DNA of 64,000 nt from Glaciimonas immobilis (GTDB taxonomy: Bacteria; Pseudomonadota; Gammaproteobacteria; Burkholderiales; Burkholderiaceae_D). Below the pieces are notes generated by a model. That model had not been told where the DNA came from, searched no databases, and worked only from the letters and a program-made list of their open reading frames with translations. Shown in pieces: positions 44,507 to 53,072 of this stretch. How positions within the stretch are numbered: position 1 is the stretch's first letter; each line of letters starts with the position of its first letter. Position numbers and translations under genes: made by a program. The DNA lies in assembly GCF_011947285.1 (NCBI RefSeq), contig NZ_JAAOZT010000012.1, positions 62,001 through 126,000 on the forward strand, in the 5' to 3' direction.

Positions 44507-46360
44507 TCAGGCCGCAGCCGGAGCCCCCAGATAAGAGGCAATCACGCGTTCATCGGCCCGCACCACTGCTGGCAATCCTTCGGCAATTTTGCTGCCGTGA
44601 TCGAGAACAATGACGTGATCGGAAATTTTCATAACAAGATCCATGTGATGTTCAACCATAACGACGGTGATCCCAAGCCCTGCGATCATGACGATCAGGT
44701 CGCCTAGTTCGACGCATTCCTGCGGATTTAAACCTGCGGCGGGCTCGTCGAGCAAAAGCAGGAGCGGTTCGGTCGCCAGTGCGCGGGCAAGCTCCAGCCG
44801 CCGTTGCAGACCGTAGGCGAGACTGCCAGCGGGCCGCTGGGCCAACGCTGTCAGCCCGAAGAACTTCAATACGGAGGCGGTGTACTCCCGGGCCTGATGT
44901 TCCTCCGCACGCGAGGAAGGCAGTCCCAGCAAGGCACTGAAAAACCCGTTCTGCATACGGCAATGACGACCAATCAGAATATTTTCCTGCACTGACAGCG
45001 CCCCAAATAAGCGCAGATTTTGAAACGTGCGGGCGATACCTTTCCGACAAATCGCATGACTGCTGAGCCGACCAATATCATCGCCAAGGAACGCGATTCT
45101 CCCTGCACTGGCAGGTATGACACCACTAAGCATATTAATCATAGTAGTTTTTCCTGCCCCGTTAGGACCGATCAGCGCATGAATTTTTCCTGGGCGCAGT
45201 GAAAACGATACGTCTTGTACCGGATGGATGCCGCCGAAAGACTTACCAAGATGTTCAACCTCCAGCAAAGAATGATCTGCGCCGCCGGGACTTATCGCTT
45301 CCACCGTTCTCGCCAGTACCGAGCGACCTTTGCTTGCATCCAACTGATTTGCTGGCCCAGCCTCCGGCGCGCTCACCCCGTTGAGCCTCTTCAATAAACC
45401 AGCGACACCATCGGGCATGACATACAACGCAAATAACAAAAGTGCGCCGTAACCGAAATGCTGCACAGATGGCCAACGCGCCAGATACGCATCAATCAGC
45501 GTCAGCAGTATCGCGCCGATCAATGGTCCGTAGAGCGAACCTGCACCGCCCAATAACACCAGCAGAAGAATAAAAATCGATAAATTAAAGCTGATATAGT
45601 CGGAATTAATATACTGACCGTGCTGGGCTACTAGTGCACCGGCAATGCCGCAGCAAATCCCGGCGATGACAAACGCCAGCACTTTGTACCGATACACATT
45701 AATGCCCGCACAGGCAGCGGCAATTTCATCCGCCTGGATCGCCAGCCACGCTCTGCCGAAGCGGCCCTTGAGCAGATTGCGCAACAGAAAATAAGTGATG
45801 ACCCCCATCCCCAGTACCAACCAGACCCAGTGCAGGCCCGACAACGGGGCGCCCGATAAGGTCAGCGGTTTGACACCGTAGATCCCTTGCGCACCGCCAA
45901 AGACTTCGGTCCATCCCGCGACCAGTTTCTCCACTACGATGCCAAAAGCTAATGTCACCATCGCCAGATACGGACCCCGCACGCGCAGCGATGGCCAGGC
46001 GATCAACGCACCACACAATCCAGAGAGCACCGCCGCGCCGATCAACGCAAAAACAGGACTCCAATCGAAGCGCGTACTTAAAATCGCTGCGCCATAGGCC
46101 CCAGCCGCAAACAGTCCAGCCTGTCCGAGCGACTTCTGCCCTGCGTATCCAACCAGTACATTCATGCCAGCAGCGCAAAGAAAATACACGCCCATCATGA
46201 ACATAAGGCCCAACTGATAATCGTTGCCCGCCAATAAACTCACGCCGACAATTGCGCCAATGATGCACAGGGGGCCTGAAACGCTGCGGCTATTAATGCC
46301 AAAGAACCCACCCGGCCCACGCCATTCGGCCATACCCCTCACCCGCTGAGAATCGCGCAT
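44507..46360 (-). CDS. LivM-LivG fusion: ABC permease joined to ATP-binding domain, operon C
   Basis: A 617-residue fusion. The first half (to about residue 325) is a LivM permease (LVGYAGQKSLGQAGLFAAGAYG, AIQADEIAAACAGINVYRYKVLAF). A polar linker of some 40 residues leads to a LivG ATPase with Walker A GPNGAGKTT, signature LAYGLQRRLELARAL and Walker B LLLLLDEPAAGLN. Fused LivMG proteins are known but less common than separate subunits. The ATG at 46360 overlaps the livH stop (TGATG) with GGAG upstream. It combines the second pore subunit and one ATPase of importer C in one chain. Confidence 0.92.
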   Translation of the reverse strand: MRDSQRVRGMAEWRGPGGFFGINSRSVSGPLCIIGAIVGVSLLAGNDYQLGLMFMMGVYFLCAAGMNVLVGYAGQKSLGQAGLFAAGAYGAAILSTRFDWSPVFALIGAAVLSGLCGALIAWPSLRVRGPYLAMVTLAFGIVVEKLVAGWTEVFGGAQGIYGVKPLTLSGAPLSGLHWVWLVLGMGVITYFLLRNLLKGRFGRAWLAIQADEIAAACAGINVYRYKVLAFVIAGICCGIAGALVAQHGQYINSDYISFNLSIFILLLVLLGGAGSLYGPLIGAILLTLIDAYLARWPSVQHFGYGALLLFALYVMPDGVAGLLKRLNGVSAPEAGPANQLDASKGRSVLARTVEAISPGGADHSLLEVEHLGKSFGGIHPVQDVSFSLRPGKIHALIGPNGAGKTTMINMLSGVIPASAGRIAFLGDDIGRLSSHAICRKGIARTFQNLRLFGALSVQENILIGRHCRMQNGFFSALLGLPSSRAEEHQAREYTASVLKFFGLTALAQRPAGSLAYGLQRRLELARALATEPLLLLLDEPAAGLNPQECVELGDLIVMIAGLGITVVMVEHHMDLVMKISDHVIVLDHGSKIAEGLPAVVRADERVIASYLGAPAAA

Positions 46361-47280
46361 CAGACTTTCTCCACCGGACGCTGACCCATCAGGCCATAGG
46401 GGCGACAAGCCAGTACCACGATAACAATCAGGAATACCGCCACTTCACGCCACTGGGCCTGCCACAGGTTAACCATCGATTCGATTACCCCAAGTGCGAA
46501 ACCACCTAACACGCAACCGCGCGGGTTGGATAATCCGCCGATGATGGCTGCGGAAAAACCTTTGAGTGCAATGGCCAGCCCAATGAATAATGAAGCGGAG
46601 GTAATAGGTGCGATCAAAAACCCGCCCAGCCCGGCCAATGCTGAACTGAGGACATAAGCGCCAATCATCATTGCTGGCGCATTGATGCCCATTGCTCCGG
46701 CCACACGCGGATCATGCGCCACTGCGCGCATCGCCTTACCCATCATGGTGCTACGCATGATCCAATCGAACGTCAGCATGATGCCGATGCTGACGCCGAG
46801 GGTCAGTAGTTCCTGCGGACGCACGCCGATACCGAATAGATGTAACACCTGATCGCCCACCGGCGAGGGGACAAATACCTGCGATGGACCCCATAATGCG
46901 AGGCCGCCACTGGTCAGAATGATGCCAAAGCCGATGGTACTCATTACCCACGACATCCCCCCCTTGCCGGCAAACGGCCGCACTGCCAACAGATATAGCA
47001 ATAGGCCGGTGCCACCGACGATGATCATCACGGCAAGAGCCGAGACGACCTGATGCCAGACTACCGGTGGAACGTTGGCTAGCGACGCATTCATCGGTTT
47101 TCCGGTGAGAAACCACAGTACTGACAAGCCGATAAAGGCGCCGAAGGAAATAAAATCACCTTGTGCAAAGTTCAGCGTTTTGGTCGTCGTAAAGGTGATG
47201 CTAAAGCTCAATGCGAATAACGCATATGCACCACCGACCGCAAGGCCGCTGATAATCGCTTGAATCAATGTGATTAGCAT
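46360..47280 (-). CDS. livH: Branched-chain amino acid-type ABC permease (LivH), operon C
   Basis: A 306-residue LivH: ISGLAVGGAYALFALSFSITFTTTKTLNFAQGDFISFG at the N-terminus and RAVAHDPRVAGAMGINAPAMM in the coupling region, with a C-terminal VVLACRPYGLMGQR. I use the ATG at 47280 rather than the open frame from a TTG at 47298. The loop KPMNASLANVPPVVWHQ between early helices is longer than in the LivH proteins of operons A and B. Confidence 0.92.
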   Translation of the reverse strand: MLITLIQAIISGLAVGGAYALFALSFSITFTTTKTLNFAQGDFISFGAFIGLSVLWFLTGKPMNASLANVPPVVWHQVVSALAVMIIVGGTGLLLYLLAVRPFAGKGGMSWVMSTIGFGIILTSGGLALWGPSQVFVPSPVGDQVLHLFGIGVRPQELLTLGVSIGIMLTFDWIMRSTMMGKAMRAVAHDPRVAGAMGINAPAMMIGAYVLSSALAGLGGFLIAPITSASLFIGLAIALKGFSAAIIGGLSNPRGCVLGGFALGVIESMVNLWQAQWREVAVFLIVIVVLACRPYGLMGQRPVEKV

Positions 47281-47319
47281 GGCGAGTAAACCTTTCAAAA
47301 AATTGCGTTTACGTCGCTT

Positions 47320-48522
47320 TTACTTTTTATAGTCCACTGTCAACAACGTCTTGATCACCGGATCGGAGTAAGCCACCAATTTTCCGTCGCGCCATTTCAC
47401 CCAGCGATAGTCGGAGGAGCTAAGCGCCTCCCGATTAATTGCCGAAAATGGTTTGGCATAGGTCTTCATCACGCCGTCGACATTTCCCTGTAAATTCTCA
47501 AGCGCATCCCGCACCTTCACGCCCTCTGTACTGTTAGCTTGCTTGATTGCTGCCGCTAGCAACAAGACCGCATCATAGGCATGGCCGGCGATACCAAACG
47601 GACTGGTCGGCATTTTGGGTGCAATACGTTCAAACAATTTTTGCTGGCGTGGGGTGCGCTCATCGGTCAGGGTTTGCAAGAAAATCGGACGCATCGCGGT
47701 GCTGCCAGCAATCTCATAAAAGGATGGTTGCTGAATGCCCCACGACATCAGTGTGGTCGGCGCATAACTAATTTTTTCCATGCTGCGCATCAGTTGCGCC
47801 GACGGTACCGCCTGCGCCCAGACGATCAGCGTATCAACGCCGGCAGCCTTGCATTTGTTCAACTGCGATGTCATGTCCGTATCGGCAACTCCGAATTTCT
47901 CACTACAAGCGGGTACGATCTGATGGAGCTGTGCAAGCTCTTCGATATCCTTCAGACCGCCCTGCCCGAAACCCGTGGTCTCGACCATAAAGCCAATTTT
48001 TTTACTGCCCGGATTTTTACTGACGTAAGCCAATAGCGCCGCGATGGAATCGCGATCAACCATTGAGACCCGGAACATGTAATTGCTTGCTCCCTTGCTC
48101 ATCGGAAAAGTAATCGCGGTCGCCGATCCAATGGCACCGATGACCGGAATTTTTTTCTCATTGGCAATGTGTTTCCAGGCCAGCGCGTTACCTGAATTGG
48201 TCGGACCGATGACTGCGACGACCTTCTCGGCATCGATCAGTTCTGACATGTTTTGCATTGATTTTTGCGGCTGCGAAAGATCGTCTCTCGTGACCAGACT
48301 AAGCTTGCGCCCCAAGACACCGCCGCTGGCGTTGATATCTTCGATTGCGGCTTGAATTCCAAATACTGCGGCCTTTCCGCTCAGCGCCGATGGTGATGCT
48401 GAAAGATCGCCGTTGAAACCTAATTTGATATCTTCTGCGCAGGTGTATCCCGACGCAGCGGCCGTCGCAAACAATACTGCCAATACTAGCGCCTGGCGGT
48501 GTTTTTTCTGTTTAATTGTCAT
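47320..48522 (-). CDS. ABC importer substrate-binding protein (branched-chain type), operon C
   Basis: A 400-residue periplasmic binding protein with a signal peptide (cleavage near GYTCAED, where the Cys is not in a good lipobox). The type I fold begins IKLGFNGDLSASPSALSGKAAVFG, with VVAVIGPTNSGNALAWKHIA and AHAYDAVLLLAAAIK-like stretches. GAGGAG precedes the ATG at 48522. It is the third distinct HAAT-type receptor in 15 kb. The upstream gap holds the 11-base tandem array. Confidence 0.91.
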   Translation of the reverse strand: MTIKQKKHRQALVLAVLFATAAASGYTCAEDIKLGFNGDLSASPSALSGKAAVFGIQAAIEDINASGGVLGRKLSLVTRDDLSQPQKSMQNMSELIDAEKVVAVIGPTNSGNALAWKHIANEKKIPVIGAIGSATAITFPMSKGASNYMFRVSMVDRDSIAALLAYVSKNPGSKKIGFMVETTGFGQGGLKDIEELAQLHQIVPACSEKFGVADTDMTSQLNKCKAAGVDTLIVWAQAVPSAQLMRSMEKISYAPTTLMSWGIQQPSFYEIAGSTAMRPIFLQTLTDERTPRQQKLFERIAPKMPTSPFGIAGHAYDAVLLLAAAIKQANSTEGVKVRDALENLQGNVDGVMKTYAKPFSAINREALSSSDYRWVKWRDGKLVAYSDPVIKTLLTVDYKK

Positions 48523-48589
48523 GATGAGGTCTCCTCGGTTTGAAAGCACCTTTGTCGTAGTTATCTACGTTCTAATGGTGTGATAGGTA

Positions 48590-48655
48590 TTGCCTAACGG
48601 TTTCCTGACCGTTGCCCAACAGTTGCCTAATAGTTGCCTAGTAGTTGCTTAATAC
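48590..48655. repeat. Tandem array of six 11-base units
   Basis: Units are TTGCCTAACGG, TTTCCTGACCG, TTGCCCAACAG, TTGCCTAATAG, TTGCCTAGTAG and TTGCTTAATAC, each exactly 11 bases with no gaps. The array sits between the monooxygenase stop (48677) and the binding-protein start (48522). An 11-base period is close to one DNA helical turn. Confidence 0.8.
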
Positions 48656-48676
48656 TTTGATTGATCGAACAGAACT

Positions 48677-50344
48677 CTAGCTTCGCGCACTCACATTAAA
48701 TCCTTCATAGCCTTGCGCGGCCACCTCATTGCACTTACGGCGATAGGGCACCACGCCACCAACGTAAGGCATGAAAACCCGCGGCTTACCGGGTACATTG
48801 GCACCTACGTACCAGGAGTTGGCAAGCGGAAACAGCGTGGTATCGGCGACCTCGTTGACATGCGCGACCCATAGCGCTTCTGCGACGCTATCGGCCTCGA
48901 TGGTATGCAGCGCACGTTCGCGCAGCCATGCCAGACAGTCAGCGATCCATTCAACATGCTGCTCGATGGCAAAAATCATATTCGCCAACACTGATGGACT
49001 ACCCGGGCCGGTGATCGTGAACAAGTTAGGAAATCCAGACATCATCAAACCAAGATAGGTGGTGGGTCCGGCTTCCCATTTTTTGGCTAGCGTCTCGCCC
49101 GCGCGACCAACGATATCGATATTCAGTAGTGCGCCTGTCATGGCGTCATAACCAGTGGCGAAGACGATGCTATCAAGCGGATAATGCGCGTCCGCGGTCT
49201 GCAAACCAGTGGGTGTAATCGCGGTGATCGGCGCGGCGCACAGGTCAACGAGCGTCACATTGTCGCGGTTATAAGTGCTGTAATAATTGGTATCGATGCA
49301 AATCCGTTTGGAACCGATCGGATAACCCTTAGGCGTAAGCAAATCAGCTATTTGCGGATCTTCCACGATAGCGCTAATCTGCCCTCGTACAAATTCTGCA
49401 GCGGTATCGTTAGACTTGATATCAAGCATCAGGTCATTGAAGGAGTGCATAAAATTCACCCCACCCGATTGCCAGCGCCGCGTATATTCCGCCTGCTGTT
49501 CTTCGGGACTGGCTTCATGCGCCTTACGCACACTTTTTTCGTAGATGGTGCCGGAACTTGTGTTCTCGCGTGCCTGCTGACGCAATCCCGCGTAGTTACT
49601 TTTCCAATGCTGCGCAATTGCATCCGTCATGGGGACGTTACGCGCTGGCACGCTAAAGTTTGGCGTGCGCTGAAAAGTCAGCAATTGCCCGGCTTGTTGC
49701 GCGATGACCGGAATACATTGAATCCCGGACGAGCCTGTTCCGATCACGCCGACGCGTTGACCACTGAAATCGACTGGTGTATGTGGCCAGTTACCTGTGT
49801 GATATATGTTGCCTTCGAAGGCCTCAATGCCAAGAATGTCAGGCATCCGGGTAGAGGACAGGCAACCAGTTGCCATGATGCAGAAGCGGGTAAAAACGTG
49901 CTCGCCATGTTCGGTACAGATATCCCAGAGGCCTTGTTCTTCGTTGTAATGCGCGGCACTGATGCCGGTCTGGAAGGTTATATCGCGACGCAAATCGAAG
50001 CGATCGGCGACATGGGATGCGTAGGCTAATATTTCCGGCTGGGCAGCAAAGCGCTCGCTCCATTCGTACTCTTGTTGCAGCGCTTCTGAAAATGAGTAGG
50101 AATATTGCATGCTTTCGACGTCACAACGCGCGCCGGGATAGCGGTTCCAATACCATACGCCGCCAACGTCATGACCTTTTTCGAAGGCGCGTGTGGTCAG
50201 GCCTAACTCCCTTAAGCGATGCAGCATGTACATGCCCGCGAAGCCTGCGCCAACTACTACTGCGTCTAGCACATTGCTTGCTGGATCTTGGGTAGGGGCG
50301 GCTGTAGGCAGAACGCTGCTTTCCGTTGCGATGTTATTTGTCAT
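48677..50344 (-). CDS. Flavin-containing monooxygenase, Baeyer-Villiger type
   Basis: A 555-residue class B flavoprotein monooxygenase. The FAD motif VVVGAGFAGMYML (about residues 29-41), the Baeyer-Villiger fingerprint FEGNIYHTGNWP (176-187) and the NADPH motif GTGSSGIQ (202-209) are all present, with a late FATGYDAMTG and a C-terminal region like cyclohexanone monooxygenase. Such enzymes insert oxygen next to a ketone, forming esters or lactones. GAGGAG precedes the ATG. Between the amidohydrolase and the importer C genes it probably acts on the imported compound or its ketone. Confidence 0.92.
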   Translation of the reverse strand: MTNNIATESSVLPTAAPTQDPASNVLDAVVVGAGFAGMYMLHRLRELGLTTRAFEKGHDVGGVWYWNRYPGARCDVESMQYSYSFSEALQQEYEWSERFAAQPEILAYASHVADRFDLRRDITFQTGISAAHYNEEQGLWDICTEHGEHVFTRFCIMATGCLSSTRMPDILGIEAFEGNIYHTGNWPHTPVDFSGQRVGVIGTGSSGIQCIPVIAQQAGQLLTFQRTPNFSVPARNVPMTDAIAQHWKSNYAGLRQQARENTSSGTIYEKSVRKAHEASPEEQQAEYTRRWQSGGVNFMHSFNDLMLDIKSNDTAAEFVRGQISAIVEDPQIADLLTPKGYPIGSKRICIDTNYYSTYNRDNVTLVDLCAAPITAITPTGLQTADAHYPLDSIVFATGYDAMTGALLNIDIVGRAGETLAKKWEAGPTTYLGLMMSGFPNLFTITGPGSPSVLANMIFAIEQHVEWIADCLAWLRERALHTIEADSVAEALWVAHVNEVADTTLFPLANSWYVGANVPGKPRVFMPYVGGVVPYRRKCNEVAAQGYEGFNVSARS

Positions 50345-50660
50345 GGCGTCTCCTCTGGCTTGGAGCCGTGGGGGTTATATTTTTTTGTTGGTACGGCTCG
50401 AGCGTGTGTATATTTTTTGATTGGATTAAATAATGCCGCGTTATCTGTATTGTTTGGTTGTTTGGTAATTAAAGCGTTGCTGCTCAGCCGGGGCCGGTCA
50501 GCCAGTATATTTTTCTTGCCACGGCTGAGCGCACCCGCAGAAAAATTAATAACCGGCAACGCCTGTGACGGGCACGTCAAATGCCAGTTCAACCGACTTT
50601 ATGGCTGATGTTTGATTCAGTTTTTACTAATGCCATACAAGCGTTAACTGTCATTACACT
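50345..50660. other. Intergenic region with a divergent copy of the dispersed repeat
   Basis: 316 bases without a gene. It holds an inverted repeat GCTCAGCCG/CGGCTGAGC (50482-50490 and 50522-50530) and the repeat segment 50551-50597. Confidence 0.5.
50482..50597 (+). repeat. Dispersed repeat, diverged copy
   Basis: AACCGGCAACGCCT-TGACGGG and a following GCCAGTTCAAC (50551-50597) recur at 63571-63619 with few changes. Upstream, GGTCAGCCAGTATATTTTTC resembles the hairpin side of the 63371 copy. Likely the same intergenic element family. Confidence 0.6.
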
Positions 50661-51692
50661 TTATGACCTCAAGCGATAGAAGCTGGCAGCTGTATCGTGA
50701 AATAGGGCCGCTTTCTCGGTGTCTGACGCGCCGGAGGCAATGCGTTTGTAAGCATTCCATAGCACAGGGTAGCTGCACATGCCTTTGTCCACCGGTGAGT
50801 TACTCTCGAACATGCAACGGTCTGCACCGAAGTTTTCGATACACGCGTCGATGTATGGACGCCAGGCCTTGGCTAACTCGCCGGATGATGGTGGTAACGG
50901 TTCGGTATGGAAAGTGAAGCCGGTGATTGCCATCGCAAGGCCGCCCAACTTGACACGCACGTTGGGACACGTCGCGAGGGTCTTGATCGACGCTAGCCAA
51001 TGCATAAACACTTCATCGCGCTTGCCAGCATATGGACCAACGCCTAGCGGGCCGCCTACGTGATTGAGAACAATCGGGGTATCTGGAAATGCACGCGCTA
51101 ACGCTGTAAGTTCATCGATTTGGGTGTGATACAGCCAGGCATCGAACGTCAGATTAAACGCATTCAGACGGGCAAATCCGGCGCGGAATGCGGGTTCTGC
51201 CATTAAGTGGTGTTGCGGGGGAGGAAGCAAACTGGCGGAAAACGCATCATGCCGCGCGGAGATGTGACGGATTCCGCGGAACCGACCGCGCCCTGCCTTG
51301 ACGTGCGCTTCAAGCACAACATCGACTTGATCGCCTAGCATTAAATCAGCGGTGCCGACGATGCCCGCGCATACTCGGGTGCTGACATTGCGCTTGGCAC
51401 ACTCTTCTGCTACGGATGCGACAAATTCAGTCTCGCCCACTGGGCGCAGTGATTCCGGTCCATCGGTGCGATAGCCGTATCCGCATTGCACAAATACCGT
51501 CGCCACCACGTTATGGCCTGCGTTGGCATCAGCCAGCATTTCATCCAGAAAATAACCGCCGCCGCGTTCCCATAAATGGTGATGCGGATCCACGATCGGT
51601 AGTTCCGGCGCGATAATTTCTTCCTGCAAGCGAAGCAGCCACGCCTGATCAAGTTCGACGTGTTTAAAAACCGGGATGGGCATACTTGACAT
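50661..51692 (-). CDS. Amidohydrolase family protein (amidohydrolase-2, lactonase-like)
   Basis: A 343-residue TIM-barrel metal hydrolase. The metal motif PIVDPHHHLWERGG follows about 30 residues of N-terminal sequence, with GIRHI in mid-barrel, PIVLNHVGGPLG and a late CMFESNSPVDKG that carries the conserved Asp region. It is closest in layout to 2-pyrone-4,6-dicarboxylate lactonase and L-rhamnonolactonase-like members, so lactone hydrolysis after the Baeyer-Villiger step is plausible (inference). I start at the ATG at 51692, which has AAGGA upstream; an open frame reaches 51818. Confidence 0.88.
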   Translation of the reverse strand: MSSMPIPVFKHVELDQAWLLRLQEEIIAPELPIVDPHHHLWERGGGYFLDEMLADANAGHNVVATVFVQCGYGYRTDGPESLRPVGETEFVASVAEECAKRNVSTRVCAGIVGTADLMLGDQVDVVLEAHVKAGRGRFRGIRHISARHDAFSASLLPPPQHHLMAEPAFRAGFARLNAFNLTFDAWLYHTQIDELTALARAFPDTPIVLNHVGGPLGVGPYAGKRDEVFMHWLASIKTLATCPNVRVKLGGLAMAITGFTFHTEPLPPSSGELAKAWRPYIDACIENFGADRCMFESNSPVDKGMCSYPVLWNAYKRIASGASDTEKAALFHDTAASFYRLRS

Positions 51693-51851
51693 GGCGTGAT
51701 CCTTAACAAGATGAAAGGCGGCGGTTCGCCGAACCTGCATCGGCAAACTTATGGCATACGAAAAAATAGACTGAAACCCTGGGGAACCCAACGCCAACAT
51801 TACGTTGGCACAAGGCATCCAGCAAGAGTAATCACTAATGATGTAACTAAC

Positions 51852-51942
51852 TTATTTAGCTCACTTATTTAGCTCACTTATTTAGCTCGCTTATTTAGCT
51901 CACTTATTCGGCTAACTTATTTTGCCAACTTATTTTAGTTTT
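51852..51942. repeat. Tandem array of 13-base units
   Basis: Four near-identical units TTATTTAGCTCAC (third with G at position 12) are followed by diverging units TTATTCGGCTAAC, TTATTTTGCCAAC and TTATTTTAGTTTT, all 13 bases long. The array begins five bases past the stop of the TauD gene and lies 160 bases before the amidohydrolase start. Confidence 0.85.
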
Positions 51943-51947
51943 TTAAT

Positions 51948-52844
51948 TTAAGCCGCGACTACCGCTGCGTCTCCGACTATCGTAGTGCGGTGCATCACCC
52001 GACGTTCATCGGCATCGAACTTGGTGACCTGGTGCATGGTGCAGCGGTTATCCCATAGGACGACGTCATCGGTTTCCCAGCGATGCGAATAAACAAACTG
52101 CGGCTGACCAGAAAATGCGGTGAGTTCGGCAATCAGATCGCGACCGGCGCCTGGTGCCATGCCTTCAACTTGTTCGTTATAGATCGGACTGATGTAAAGG
52201 GACTTGCGACCGGTTACCGGATGGATCCGCACCAATGGTTGCCAGACCGGTGGCATGGCGGCGCGCTCTGCGTCTGTCAATGGCCGTAAAGAATTTTGTT
52301 TTTGCAGGAATTCAAAATCATGCAATGCCTTGCGTCCCTGCACCTCGCGCTTTAACGCTTCCGGCAAGGCTTCATAGACGGCATACATATTTGTGAACTG
52401 CGTTTCCCCACCGCTACGACTGACTTCAATACCGTGTAGTAAAGAGCCGGTGCAAGGAATCGCGCGATAACTACTATCGGTATGCCAAAATTGGGCCAGC
52501 GATACTTGTCGGGAGGTCGGATGGTCAGGCGGCATCAGGACACCGCTTTCATCTACATTCGAAACTCTAAAAATTTCACGTACGCTTTTGGAACGGATGA
52601 TGTCTTGATGAAATATTTCAGGGTCGCCAAAGTTGCGCGTAAATTCCACATGCTCCTGATCGGTAATATGCTGTTGAGGAAAAACCAGCACAAGATGCTC
52701 TGACCAGATGTCCCGCACTTGCTGGAGAGTTTCTTTATCCAGCGGCTGACGCATATCGATACCAAGCACTTCAGCACCGAGAGCCGAGCCTAAAGGGCGC
52801 ACTGTAAGTTTGCCCTGCGACGTAGTTTGAACGTTAAGCGACAT
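51948..52844 (-). CDS. TauD/TfdA family Fe(II)/2-oxoglutarate dioxygenase
   Basis: A 298-residue dioxygenase. Iron ligands are His121 and Asp123 (FWHTDSS) and His271 (NRCTMHQVT), with Arg286 (MHRTT) to bind 2-oxoglutarate. The N-terminal PLGSALGAEVLGIDMRQPL is typical. Family members hydroxylate taurine, 2,4-D, sulfonates, amino acid derivatives and others. Operon C context suggests hydroxylation of the imported compound. Its stop is followed at once by the 13-base repeat array. Confidence 0.92.
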   Translation of the reverse strand: MSLNVQTTSQGKLTVRPLGSALGAEVLGIDMRQPLDKETLQQVRDIWSEHLVLVFPQQHITDQEHVEFTRNFGDPEIFHQDIIRSKSVREIFRVSNVDESGVLMPPDHPTSRQVSLAQFWHTDSSYRAIPCTGSLLHGIEVSRSGGETQFTNMYAVYEALPEALKREVQGRKALHDFEFLQKQNSLRPLTDAERAAMPPVWQPLVRIHPVTGRKSLYISPIYNEQVEGMAPGAGRDLIAELTAFSGQPQFVYSHRWETDDVVLWDNRCTMHQVTKFDADERRVMHRTTIVGDAAVVAA

Positions 52845-53072
52845 AAAAATATCTCCGGATTAAAATTATTATTGTGGGTCGGCGGCCCCATCAGAGGTCC
52901 ACCTAAAAGAGTGCATTTGAACGGACGGCATCAACATGCCAACGAGACTAAATGTCTTCGTATCGTCTTGCGCATTGCTCTGCGCGTTATGGTGATCACT
53001 ACCTTAAACGCCCTGTAAGGATTACCGCAGCAAAGATTTTTCTCTTGCCTGCATCAAGCGCAATGCTACAAA

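Noticed and set aside
48590-51942. CRISPR array in the repeat-bearing gaps
   Set aside because: Units are 11 and 13 bases, directly abutting, with no spacers; no cas gene is near.
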